DNA of 64,000 nucleotides from Drechslerella dactyloides (taxonomy: Eukaryota > Ascomycota > Orbiliomycetes > Orbiliales > Orbiliaceae): contig JAGTWJ010000008.1 of the NCBI GenBank assembly GCA_020064725.1, positions 2,046,001 through 2,110,000 of the forward strand. Reading direction: 5' to 3'. Made by a program: the position numbers and the translations under genes. Under the pieces are notes generated by a model. It saw nothing but the letters and a program-made list of their open reading frames with translations. It was not told the DNA's origin and did no database searches. Shown here in pieces: positions 43,629 through 55,326 of this stretch (within the stretch, counting starts at the first letter, position 1; each line of letters begins with the position of its first letter).

Positions 43629-46165
43629 CAGCTGCTAGCTCGGCGGTACGGTACCGCGGTAGCCGGCTGGAAACCCGATCGCGCTCTGACGTTCCACCCT
43701 CACGATTTGTCCCAGCGCGCTGAATTTAAATGTGGATATATTTCTTTAAGTTATATTAAACAGCCGGCGTGGAATCGGACCCAATTGGCTGGCTGTTTAA
43801 ATGCAGCTATCCCAAGAGTAAGTATATACCCGGGCTGGTCCAGGCTGCCAGTATGGATATCCCAACGACGACGATCTTAAAGTATTTTAGAGTATAATAA
43901 TGTGAATATAATAGCTATAGCTTAGTTTGGACTGCTGCTGCTGCTGTACGATATTGGCGAAAATGGAGCACAAAGTTGGTAACCCTGCACGTTCCAGAGC
44001 TCGCTGTCATTGATCCCGTCAGATGCATGGCTGTCCATGTAAGTAACTTTACGAAGCACAATGGTATCATGATGTTCGTGAGATCACAATTTTAAACACC
44101 ATTGTCGACTCCTGACAACTTTATAGCTATAGAGTGAAGACAAAATCATGATGATGTAAGGGTGTTCGGACTGCAGTTACCGACCCTGTGGAGGGAAGCT
44201 TGAGCCGCGGTATTATATATGATCCTTACCTACTTGGTAAGCACTGAAATATTAATATCAACGGATACCATTGCTCCGATTGTTTCCGACCCAACAGGTC
44301 TCGTGATGCATACTAAGATACTGGGACCCCCAAAATTGGCCATTTCAATTAATTTCGTTGAACTTATACTTGGGAAATCCAGCACTCCACGCTTAACTGC
44401 TGAAGCTGACGAGCAATTAATACCTGCAGCCTGGGCAAACCCCAATTCTCAAAAATTTTGAAAGAAAAACACCCTGCTGGGAAAAGCCGTCTGCTGGGAC
44501 CATGACACCCACCCAAGCGAATCCACCTGATTGGTCGCCGGGAACGCCATTTCTCGAAGGGAACTGTTAGTTCTGTGCGACTGTCGCCGCTGATTGGCTG
44601 GCGGACAGTTCCCTTTTACTGCGTCGTGCATGGCTGCATGCATGCAGCTGCAGGATGCAGCGAAAAGCGAAGGGAAGGTGGGGAGCTGCTCGTGCTAGTT
44701 CGAGATTGGTGGTGGGGGGTGAACCTAGGTTGTTCTGTTCGTTTGACAGACTAGACGAACCGACCGACAGGCATATTTGCATTTCTAATCGTAGGTGGAG
44801 GAGAAATTCGTACCGCGTGCTGGAAGAAACCGTTGGCCTTTCGTTTTCGAAATTTCGTTTTCGTGGAAGGATGGAGGTCTGCGACATGACGTGACGGTCT
44901 TCGAAGCTTGCTTGGAAGCTTTAACCGATTTGAACTGAGGGATCAAGAGATAGCATCTGCCATGACCATGGAACTAATATCATGATTATCGATGGTTAAT
45001 CGAGCCGCATGCTACGCTCTCTCTTTGTACACACCGTATTATTAATCTTTGAACGTTGAATCACGAATAGCTACGGGAAATTCCGCTAGCGATATATGCC
45101 AACATCCAGCGATAGCACGGTGTTCGCGTTCGACAGCTCCAGCCTCGATGCCAGAACAAACTCAGATGATGATCGATTGATTGGAGGGGCCACGCAACGT
45201 CCGTCCTGAGAGGTAATCTTCCATCTCCAGGTCTCATACTATCATTTAGCTTCGAAGTGTGTCTGTCTGTCACGGCCACCCCGCGGAACTGTCGACAGCC
45301 CGCACACCCTCCCGCCTGCTTCCCTCCCTTCGCACGGACGTCCGTTTCCATGCGATGTCCACACGTAAGCACTCGGCGCAAACAAGCATCACCCAGAGCA
45401 AGCACTCAAGCAAGCAGGTTGACTTAGGGCACGGATGCCGTTTTCCTGTGAAGCTCAAAAGAGGAGGCATAAAGTAGACTGCATTCTTGCCGACCAGGTA
45501 CAAGTACTTGTGCACAGCTAGCTGCATGTCAAATCAATCCGCCAGCCTTGCCGGGTCGGCTGTTGTACCTTTGATCGATATATCGCTCAAGCACTGAGCT
45601 AGCTGTACTCACTCCTTGGTCAGTAGCAGTACTTGTCCTTCGACGGTAAATATTGGACCACGAGACCGAGAAAGAAGGTTTTTAGAAACTCATATTTCTG
45701 AAATCCGGGTACGATGCCAGGGCCCTCGCAAAACTCAATGCAGAGCATAGGCACAACTGATTCGATTCTCGTCGATCGATTCCTCGACCGGCCTCGAGGC
45801 GGCAGGGCAGCGAGCGCTCTGTGCATGTCCGTACGTAAAATCATGTGAACAGACAAAAAAAGCCGTTACCTGTCATGTCCTACATACCGGTTGGGTCGAG
45901 ATTGTGCCCATTTCGAGCGATTGTATCCCGCAGAACCTGCAATTGTCCTTCCCCCGCGGTGTAAAAGTACAGGACATGCAGTTTCGAATTGATTACCTGG
46001 GGCGCCCTAGCTGCTTTTAGCGACAACTAGCCAGAAACTTGCATGGTGCAATTTATTCGCTATCGTTATCGGGAGCTTGAGGGATGGATATGGTTGGATT
46101 CGAAGGGAAATGGAATCTGGATTATCCGGGATATGTGCCGTATCGTTTCCCGTCCGCCGGCTGGC

Positions 46166-46185
46166 TGATATGATATGATATGATA
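46166..46185. repeat. TGATA pentanucleotide array
   Basis: Exactly four TGATA units followed by AAGAGATAGAGAGATAAA. GATA is also the core of fungal GATA-factor sites, so the array could in principle bind such factors, but no gene start is near. Confidence 0.85.
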
Positions 46186-48644
46186 AAGAGATAGAGAGAT
46201 AAACGGTAACCAATTCAAAAATCGGCTCGGGAAGAGAGGACAAACTCGAGTCTCTCATGTTTGCGCGCGCGGGAAGGGGTGAATCGAAGAGCCGTGCGCT
46301 GCGATAACTAACCTGCACCAGCCACGATTCAATTCGCCCAGATTGATTGATTGCAGATTATCCGAGTCGACAAGATCAGACAAGCTAACGAGCCTGCAGA
46401 CATTGGAACAAAATATAGATATTATATTATAGGTACCTGTCCTTGTACTCTATAGACACGTCTTTATGAACTAACCGTTTTGCGTCACCGCTAGGTATAC
46501 GGTGTGCCAACTTTGGGGTCGGTATTTCATTTATTAGATATTATCGTGCTGATATCATATGCATATATGTAGGTGGAGCCGTCCTTGACTCGTCTTTCTA
46601 AAGCACGGCCGGCGCCCACGTTGGTTGGCTGGCAGCATGCGGGTAAATGGAAGCGGATATTGTGCATAACCGTAGAAGGAACTCAAGCTTCGAAAGCAGG
46701 CATTGAATAATTTGTAACGTTAGACGGAGAGTACCCCCCAAGGAGCACTGTTGACACCATGGTAAGAGAAAGCTCGCCATCGACATCGACTTCGTGATGG
46801 ATAGGACAGCCTTTAGCTCGCCGTGCAGCTGCAACTTCACATGTGAGGAATGATGGAACGATTATCCATGGAGCCACAGCGACTAATGGGATTATCGGAT
46901 GCCGAAAGGGGGAAGACGAAGCGTTCAAGGCCGTTGTGTTACCGACGGGCTTGACGGCCAGTCAATTAATTCCAGCAGCTGGCGCTCTGCCAAATATTAC
47001 ATCGCCAATTAAACGTTTGCGTTTGATTTGCCCGATATCTCATAGGCGCGCACAGCACTGCGGACGATCGATTTTCCCCGAAGCTGCTTGCTTGCTCGCT
47101 CGCTCGATTCGATTCTTCAGAATGGAGTTAAGGATTGCCATGATGGCCATTCATCGGCAGGCACAGCTGCACCGGATTGGCCGCTAAGGCCTCACAACTG
47201 GCACGGTTAGCAGCGCTGTCAGCTGCGCACAGTCCCGCAGACGGTGCAGGCAGGACAATCAATCGATTGCTATGGCCATCGAATGGGCGATGCAGCTTTT
47301 CGTCAATTGTCTCTTCTGGTTTCTCGTCGGCCTCGGGGTATTTTCTTTTTTGTAATTCCCTTTTCTCTTCATCTTTTCCTCGCGGGCTTTTGCCGTCAGA
47401 CAGTGGCTTGCCTGTGCCTGTTTTTTTGGCCCTCGCTTGCAAGTTCCCCCTGGCTCTGGTCTGAAAACCTGAAACGTAACTTCCTCGACCTGTGCAAGCT
47501 TGGATGTGCAATATGGGGCACCTTTTCGAAAAACGTGCTCGACCTGAGAGATTGGGGTGTGCATTCATGCTACGATATATGTCCATCCATGCTGCGTGAT
47601 CAATCATATCAGGCTGGACCTGCAGCCTGCACCGGCCGACTGACCAACTGGCTGAGTAATTCAGCGGTGGTAAATGCCCTTGGTGAGCTTGGGGGGGGAG
47701 GACTTTGAAGGCAGGCAGCCCGCCATCCCATCGAGCGGGCCAAGCGACTTGCAGCAATCTGTCTGCGAAGATGAATAATGTCGGGTAATATAATATAATA
47801 TAACGGCCGGTCAAAGTCCCAGGGCCGGCCTGGCCTTGCGTCTGCGCTAGCTTGTTGCAAGCAGGCTTGTCCGTCTGGGATAAGCTGCCAGACGGCACTA
47901 GCCTGCATGAAGCAGCGGCCGACTGAAGAAGCAGCAGTTGGCCCATTCTCTCTTTCTCCATTTCGTCGTCCGTTTCGTTCGCTCGCTCGTCGTCGTCTTT
48001 CTCCAGCTGGCTTTCTTTTTCGTGCAGTCGTCCATGTTCCCCCATCCTTTTGGTTTTCTTTTCTTTTCCTGGCTGCCACACCCTTTTTCGCCCGGCCCAG
48101 ATTGTGTGCTAGTGAGCGCTAGTTTTGATTGAGGCCGGCTGGCCTGCTTGGATGGTATCTGGTTCTTGCTGTTCATTCGCGTTAGTCGGTACCTGCTGTT
48201 TTCTAGTGCGAGAGCCGGTGTCCGTACAGGTATCGAAGCTGCGTGGTTGCTTCTTAGCGGCATGGTGCATATGGCTGTAGGGAAACCGGGGGCCCTACCC
48301 CATTCGGTCGTTCGTTCGTTCGTCTGTCTGTCCGTCTGTCCTCGATAGTCGCATCCCGTCCCCCCAAATCGAATGAAATCCAATCCAGTCGATGTTTGTA
48401 TGTACGAACGGACTGATGGAAGCGTGTGTCTGCGTGTGCGTCCGTGTGTGTGAGAGGGAGTGCATGCCTGGTCGTCGTCTGTGGCAGAAGTCCCGTTCCC
48501 GTCCTTTCCCTTTCCCCTCGCCGTTATAATTTACATCATCCTGCCTCGATCCGCTTCCAATTCCAGCCCTTTCCGCCTGGAACGGCATCCGTGTTATTAT
48601 ATCTCGAGATCGATCCTCGCCGGGCAGAGCAGCCGGGCCTCAGA

Positions 48645-48680
48645 CGTGCGTACGTGCGTGCGTGCGTGCGTGCGTGCGTG
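48645..48680. repeat. CGTG tetranucleotide array, alternating pyrimidine-purine
   Basis: Nine CGTG/CGTA units. The run 48644-48680 alternates pyrimidine and purine without a break and so favours Z-DNA under negative supercoiling. A CAGA array follows at 48789-48806. Both lie at the left edge of the pyrimidine-rich block upstream of WHI3. Confidence 0.85.
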
Positions 48681-48699
48681 ACCGAGGGGAGTGCCGCAG

Positions 48700-51600
48700 G
48701 GGTGGCGCTGTTGTAGGATACTGGGGACGCGGACGAACGACGTTAGCTGCGCATCCTTAATTCGCTATCTCGCAGACCTGCTCGCAGGCAGACAGACAGA
48801 CAGACAACGTCCTCTCGCCTCCCTCCACCATCCCTCCATCGTATCCTGCTCCCTTTATCACTCCTGCTCTCTCTATCGCCAACCATCTCGCTATCTATCG
48901 CTGTCACTTCCGCTTCCCCCCATCCCTCCCCAATCGGACTGCTTTCGCATTGGCGCGTGCTCGTGCCTGTGGCTGCTGGGGGACACCGAGAGCAAGAAGA
49001 GCTAACCAACGTTGACCAACCTGGCCCCGTGGGTGAACCTTTTTTCTCGCTTCTGCTTCCTGAACGCTCGACCGATCAGCTTCCCCTTCCTCCAACCACG
49101 GCCACGCTGCCCAACGCACTTGTTCGTGCTTCCGGCCTCTAACTACGTTCGCACCGCCAGTTATCTCCAGCCAGCAATAATAACCCGCCCGCTGACCGTC
49201 TGCTCCCCTGATCGCATTGCAGGCTCGAATTCCTCTCCGTCCCTGGCCCTCCTCCAAACGTGCCCTCGGACAGACATCCTCCATCTCTCCATCTCTCTCC
49301 CTCGCATTTCACCTCTCGCCTCTGAACTCGTTCATTCATCTCATCTTCATCATCTTGGGTGGCCCATTCTCTCGATACCCTCGGCTATCTTTTCCTTTTT
49401 GTCCCAATCTCAGACGCGCGCGACGGCTCCATTCTCGAGGCACCTCTGCTAGTCCTTCTGCTGCTTCTTCTTGCTTTCCTCATCATCTCATCATCTCCCT
49501 CGCCCTCCTCCTCCGGATTCAACGGCGACCCGGAAACCTTATCGTTTGTTAGCATTTTGACCTTCATGATCATACCCATTTGTTCTTTTCACATCCAGCA
49601 TTGTCGACGGGTGCATCAACGCTCTGCGCTCGTTTTCTTCTGAATTGGTCACCGCACTGTGGTTTTTTTTCTTCTTCCTGCACTTGTTCTTCCTCTTCTT
49701 CGAGCTTCGTTTTGCGCTTGGTTCAAACAGCATAGCATTTCTTCCTTATTCTCACAGGCACGGAAAGGTTGCACAGCATATTGGCATCGTTGCATATTAG
49801 AGCGTTTCTTCTTTTGCCGGAAGTACAGTACTTGGATCATTTGCACCCCCCGGCCTCTCCTCATTCGCATCCATACTACATACCCACGATCACCACTGCT
49901 CGCTACGGCTTTGGCGATTCATTGTTCTGGTGCTGCTGCTTTTTCATTCCGCATAAATCATACGACCAAAACGCCTTTGAATTTCGCCCGGGTTTAAAAT
50001 TGTTCTCTATTCTATCATCTCCACCCTCGCCTGCCCATTATCACCCAACCATCATCCAGTCTGGCAGACCGGGGCTGCATGCATCTTTTCCTTTCGTAGT
50101 GCGCCGCCCATCTACAAGTTAACTACGAAAACCACCGCGCCCATCCACAGCAATTGGCTCTACGCACAACGAACCCGGACTTCCTCTGCATATCCACCTC
50201 CCATCTTGCAACCCTTTCACCTGGCTTCATTTCCGGGCACAGTGTCAGATCCAACCGACAAAACTCTATCGCCTAGCCTGCTTTCTGGGAACGAACTCAC
50301 TCGAGCCAACACCGCCTTGCCATCCCTCCGAACCAGAAAACGATCAGCCAGGGAAACTCTAATATCAGCGCCACGTTCTGTCCAACTCGACTGCTTTCGC
50401 TCACGCGGGCTGAAGTTTATACAGCGACAGATCATTGGGAACGGGTTTTTGGTGCATAGCGCGGGCTTTCTTTCTTTTTCGTCCGACAAGAATAGGAGCA
50501 CTGCGAGGGTTTTACCGCTGAGGCTCTATCACAATTAAATTCAAATATCAGTCGCACTCGGACCTGTCTGCTGCTCTCGCCACGGACCAACTTCCTTCAT
50601 CCTACCACTCGCCTTTCCAACATTGGGAACCCTGTCCGTGGTTCCGGCGTCCTTGGATACTTGTTTTATCGCTAGGAAGGCATCCGTTCCTCCACATTCA
50701 TCCATCCATCAATAGGCACCTCGTCAACTAGCTAGTTCCCTAGCATCTGCTGCTGCAACTTATCGGGTTCACACAATAATTATCGTCCTCGTTCCGCTTT
50801 ATCTTTTATGTATCATTCATCGATCGAGACATTCAGCGCCGCGACCTTCACAATTTTATAGCACCGGACGGATACTAAGATTTTACGGGAAACAAAGCAC
50901 ACCAGCATACTATCAACTATAAATCGATTGGTTTGAAATCGCACGTCCAAGAGGAGTACTTTGCACTGTCGATTCTGTCAACATCATCCGGAGTTCTCCT
51001 GCAGCATTGTTCCTTTGGCTTGGATTTTTTTGAACCCGCTTTGCTACACGCGGCTCTGGAAGCAGTGGAGGCTACAAACCCCGCCGCATCGAGCTATCGC
51101 ATAAGTTTCCGACTGTTTTGGACCATCTTCCTTGGCGTTGTCAATTTACAACGCTATCAACCCACCGACAAGGCAAGTTATCTCTGTCGAGTCGATCTGC
51201 AGAGCACCCTCTTGGTGTCCTGTCGGCGTTATCGAGCTTAGACGAGCAGTCCACTTGCGCACTGTTTGGTGAGCAACTCCTTCCTTTCTTTTTCCGCGTT
51301 TCTCCAGATCCATGCGATGCAGCTCACCGACTTTCGCCGGTCGGTCGCATGGCTTGGATTTATTCCCGCGCACCTTGCACCGGACACGTGGGAACGCACG
51401 CTCTTTTTCTGTTTTTAATATATGGCAGCATCGGTAACTGACAGAGATTCAGCCAGGACTCGTTTGCGGACAACAGACACAGCTCAAATAGGCTTAACCA
51501 GTTAGCCGTGTTTTGAGAGCTAAGCGGCGAAGCTAGGGGAGATAAATACCTCTTTCTGCCGTAAATTAGCTACGATAACTCAAACGTGGTTGAACACAAT

Positions 51601-51751
51601 TGGGTGTGTATACGTGTGTGCGTGCGCGAGACAATTGAGCGGGATACCATAGCAGAGACCACATCCCGTACGTACAGACCACCTGCATACGGACGGGAAG
51701 GAGCCAGCATCGCTTATTGCATATTATTGCAGAGTACCCGTTCGCCAATCA
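48700..51751 (+). promoter_or_regulatory. pyrimidine-rich promoter and probable long leader of WHI3
   Basis: From about 48780 the + strand is strongly C/T-rich (CTCCCTCCACC, CTCTCTATCG, TTTCTTCTTCC), as around fungal transcription starts. There is no protein-like frame across 3 kb, and the CT-rich character fades toward the WHI3 ATG. I infer a transcription start between roughly 48.8 and 50.5 kb, hence an unusually long leader, perhaps with introns. TGCAT occurs eight times between 49612 and 51722. Start site and splicing need transcript data. Confidence 0.4.
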
Positions 51752-53707
51752 ATGGCTGCAGTGTTGCCGCTATCTAGAATGTCGACAGCAAGCTTGAGTG
51801 GCACGACTACGCCCTCGTACGAATTTCACACAGTGAGGGGCAGGGAGTCCATCAGTTCGGGATCGTCGCACCCTTCGCCGCCAGCTACAGGCCACAGTAT
51901 GATTTCGCCGTTCCCGTTCGAGCATGGCATCTTCTCATCGCGAGGCATCTCGCCGGTGCCCGAGGAAGGCGGTCCGCCTGTCATAGGGGATGGGAAGGAC
52001 GCGCTAATGCTGAACAGCGCAGCTCTCGCGGCTGCTGCGGAGGCGACAATCATGATCCTGGGCTTGCCTAGGGGGATCACGGACCGGGAGCTGCGGAGCA
52101 TATTCATCTTCGCGAAAGACTTCGTTAACGTCGAGCTGGTCCCGGACAGTCCGTTGGAGGACGACCGGCTACCGTCTCCGAAGCGATCGGCTATCGCACG
52201 GTTCCGCAGCTTCCAGGCCGCGCATGAGGCCAAGGACCATATCAACTCGAAGAAGACCGAGATTTTCGAAGGGGAGCTTTTGCAGGCCACGTTACCTATC
52301 AGCCAGCCCCAGACGACTATAACCGGGCGACGGAATACGACGGATAACTCTTCCCGGCCACTTCTGCTCTCTACATCTAACTCATCGATTTCATCGTCAG
52401 GCAGAAGCCTAGGGAAGGCACAGGGTCTGCAAGCGCCATTCTCTGCGACGGAAGCTATCATCCCGCCTGCTGGATTGATTGGAACTATACCGCCTAGTCT
52501 CGCTGGTACCTCGCTATCAGGGCTCTCCGGCCTTACCTCCATGCCAACTTCAAAGTCGTTCAGCAGCTCCAGCGACTACAGCCTCGGTCCGAGCCCAGAG
52601 TACATCACCGACACGTTCCCGCCAATGCCGGGCCGACTTCAAGGATCTGTTGGCCCGTCCAGCGGGAAAGCATTGCTCATGGAAAGCGAGCCGGAGACCA
52701 ATGAGGAGTACGACACCATGCTGAGCGACCACACCCGCTATCTGTACACCAATCCGGCCGCATTGGCAGCCGACTCGGCCCCGTTGGCAGCGACGCAGAA
52801 GCCGAGGAGGTCGACGAACCCCACCTCCATGACTTCCAGGTTCTCCCAACTGTCCTTGAACACGAACAACCTGCCGCCGCTGACCGTGCCGATGGTCGGC
52901 TCCCCGGCCACCATGGTCCCCGGGAACACGAGTACGCTGACATCGCCCATCTCAATACCAATGTCCGCAACGTCAACCGCACCAAACTCGAGTCACCCAA
53001 TGTACCCGCAGCGGTGTCTCCCCGCAGCCAACCCTGCAGATCAAAACCCGCCTTGCAACACTCTCTACGTTGGCAACCTACCTGCAAACACATCAGAGGA
53101 CGAGCTCAAGGCGCTCTTTTCCCGTCAACGCGGATACAAGCGCCTCTGTTTCCGGACAAAGGCTAATGGGCCGATGTGCTTTGTCGAGTTCGAGGACGTT
53201 GCCTACGCGACTCGCGCGCTGACGGAGCTCTACGGACGCGGGCTGTCAAACAGCGTCAAGGGAGGTATCAGACTCAGCTTCTCCAAGAACCCGCTGGGCG
53301 TTCGCTCCAATCAGAACCCCGCGAACCTGCAGTCGCCAACGACGCCGGCGACCGGCTCTGCTGCCGGCGGTCTGTTCTCAACCGCCCTGCATGCGCCACC
53401 AGGCCTCCCGCATCCCGGTGTTACACCAGCTGCTGTGCGACCAAACCTCTTGGAAACGGCTGCCCCGCCACTCGCTCCGCTGACCACCGCGATCTCGTCC
53501 CGTGACCCTGCATATGCGGCTGCTGCCGCCCCTGGCACCCTTGCGTACCATGAGTCACTGCTTGCATCGCCGGTAAGCTATCCTTCTTCGACGCAGTCAG
53601 CATTAGGATTCGCGCCTGTGACCACCACGAGCGCCTCTTCGAATGCGTTTTCAGCAACGGCACCGATCGCGCCGCCAAATATACCCGGCTTCCTGGTGGG
53701 CAAGTAG
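51752..53707 (+). CDS. WHI3: WHI3-type RNA-binding protein
   Basis: Cytoplasmic mRNA-binding regulator; yeast Whi3 restrains the cell cycle by binding CLN3 mRNA, and Ashbya Whi3 positions cyclin and formin mRNAs. 651 residues from the first ATG, single exon; M10 (51779, MSTASLSGTTTPSYEF) is a good alternative start. The N-terminal half has a diverged RRM-like fold about 92-175 (ATIMILGLPRGITDREL, then LRSIFIFAKDF). The middle is Ser/Thr/Pro-rich and probably disordered. The C-terminal RRM spans about 436-513: NTLYVGNLPANTSEDELKAL (RNP2 LYVGNL), GYKRLCFRTKANGPMCFVEF (RNP1-like), then SVKGGIRLSFSKNPLGVRS, which is the Whi3 signature. The C-terminal tail is Ala/Pro/Ser-rich. Unlike Ashbya Whi3 there is no poly-Gln tract. 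Convergent with IST3, 1.6 kb apart. Confidence 0.9.
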   Translation: MAAVLPLSRMSTASLSGTTTPSYEFHTVRGRESISSGSSHPSPPATGHSMISPFPFEHGIFSSRGISPVPEEGGPPVIGDGKDALMLNSAALAAAAEATIMILGLPRGITDRELRSIFIFAKDFVNVELVPDSPLEDDRLPSPKRSAIARFRSFQAAHEAKDHINSKKTEIFEGELLQATLPISQPQTTITGRRNTTDNSSRPLLLSTSNSSISSSGRSLGKAQGLQAPFSATEAIIPPAGLIGTIPPSLAGTSLSGLSGLTSMPTSKSFSSSSDYSLGPSPEYITDTFPPMPGRLQGSVGPSSGKALLMESEPETNEEYDTMLSDHTRYLYTNPAALAADSAPLAATQKPRRSTNPTSMTSRFSQLSLNTNNLPPLTVPMVGSPATMVPGNTSTLTSPISIPMSATSTAPNSSHPMYPQRCLPAANPADQNPPCNTLYVGNLPANTSEDELKALFSRQRGYKRLCFRTKANGPMCFVEFEDVAYATRALTELYGRGLSNSVKGGIRLSFSKNPLGVRSNQNPANLQSPTTPATGSAAGGLFSTALHAPPGLPHPGVTPAAVRPNLLETAAPPLAPLTTAISSRDPAYAAAAAPGTLAYHESLLASPVSYPSSTQSALGFAPVTTTSASSNAFSATAPIAPPNIPGFLVGK

Positions 53708-55326
53708 CCTCTGTATGTGCGCATAACGTTAGCCTTTGTACACATTATTATGAAAATTATGCAGTGGGAATGGGGGCAATTCTTCTTTTATGTCCATTCG
53801 ATGTTATTCTTTGGGTTAGTTAGGTCGGGTTAACGTTTCGAAGCTGGCTGGCGGCTTGGTCTGGATTGGATTGGGATTCTTTTTTTTACTTACTTGCGTT
53901 CGTTCGTTCGACTAACTAGTATATATGGGAAAACTTCGTTTTTTTTTTCAACATGCATTTGGACGGGATACAATAAATAAACCCATTGCTGACTACTACT
54001 CTCAAAACATGGGTGCATACATCGGGACGGTTTTTGTCATTCGTGGTTAACGTTTTCTTCCTCGTTCCTCCTTTCCCGCACGCACGCGCTTATCTATAGG
54101 GCGTTTATTTATTTTCCTTCTTCTTCTATATTAGTACTTACTTACTGACTTGTGTCTTGTCTTTGAGTGGCGTCTATTCTTTGTGTACTGACTGACGTGA
54201 TGACCGACTCGTTCCTTCGTTATATATGCTGACTTCCTGTTTTTTTTTCCCCTGGGAACTCAAGACCGTATACACACATCTAGACTTGGTGTTCTTTCCT
54301 TTTTTTCTTATTTCTTCTCTGATAATCTTCTTACATATCTTCTCTGAAGGTAACTTTTTATTGCTTCGCTTCTCACCGACTCGTTTATGGATGTGCTGGC
54401 TTGGGAGGGTGATGAATGTATGACCGAGCTGTACTTTTTTTGTTGATATCGGTATTGCTGGGTGTGCTGTTCGCAGGATATTTTTGATATGTGGTTATCT
54501 GTCTAGCATGTGGGTCGGGTAGTTATAGTACTTGCTCCCCTTATCGTTTCCTTTTCGCGTTCCGTGATATCATGTCTGTCTCTTCATCTTGATTGATTCC
54601 CTGGAGATGTCGAGTAGCGTTACGACTGGGAGGCGTTCTTTTTATTTCACATACTTCTACTATTTTGGACCTGTCCTTTCTTATTCTATTCCCTCTGATG
54701 TGTTTTTATTCTATTTCTCTAAATTTTCCTTAATATCTTATTCTATGCGACTGATTTATACCATCATGACTAGCATACTGACGACTATATCCTCGATTTT
54801 GTTTTTTTGTCGTGTGTCTTTCTCATATTCATCATTGCATTGCCTCTCCAGAAGTTCTTCCTGGTGTATCTTTCATATCATGATTTCCTCACTTAACTGG
54901 TAGAGCACTACCTATAGCGCCTGGCTTTGTCGATAGCTGGCTAGCCGGGCTTCCTGTCTTTATCGATGGCTATATATATACTACTTTGAGCTCCGCATAT
55001 CGATATCACGGCGAGGGGCACGCGTTGCCTTCCATGCTTCATCGTTCGTATTTGGATAGCCGTCATAACTCTGATTCGATTTGCTAGCTTGCATTCGGTT
55101 TGTGATATGATGTCTACGCGGCAGTGTTACGCTTGTGGCTAGCTTTAACCTAGGCGGGGGGGTTTGTATTGGCAGGTTTCACGGGGTGTGTCTGTATTTT
55201 ATGTTGATTGATGATGTGTATATAATGATAGGGGAAGCATTTATGGTACAGTCGCTGGCGCTGTTGTAGATGATGGGTATCCTGATAATACTATGCTAGT
55301 GTACATTAAATGACCAATGCCAGCGA
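53708..55326. other. T-rich 3' region between convergent WHI3 and IST3
   Basis: 1.6 kb, T-rich on the + strand, with no recognisable gene; the few open frames here are Phe/Ser/Tyr-rich as expected from T-rich DNA. The WHI3 3' UTR probably occupies the left part and the IST3 3' UTR the right end. Confidence 0.5.
53972..53981 (+). terminator. candidate polyadenylation signal for WHI3
   Basis: Two overlapping AATAAA hexamers (53972-53977 and 53976-53981), 265-275 nt after the WHI3 stop, preceded by T-rich DNA. Fungal poly(A) signals are degenerate, so this is only a plausible site. Confidence 0.35.

Larger units (their letters stand above)
39278..48700. other. second gene desert, left part
   Basis: SSK1 promoter at the left end, then about 9 kb without a recognisable gene. 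Features seen are simple: a TATATATATAT string at 39776-39789, an imperfect ATCGT array at 43605-43628, a TGATA array at 46166-46185, and a string of TAATA repeats near 47788-47804. Two open stretches (44219-44461 and about 46683-46990) look slightly coding-like but match nothing. The longest frame, 47128-48081 on the minus strand, is discussed under rejected items. The DNA is compositionally balanced. Confidence 0.55.

Noticed and set aside
47128..48081. 317-codon open frame on the minus strand inside the second desert
   Set aside because: Opens with GTG (first ATG at 48045), lies antisense to C/T-rich DNA that by itself yields Lys/Glu/Arg-rich open frames, is matched by several overlapping frames, and shows no domain. 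A protein-level search with a hit would overturn this.
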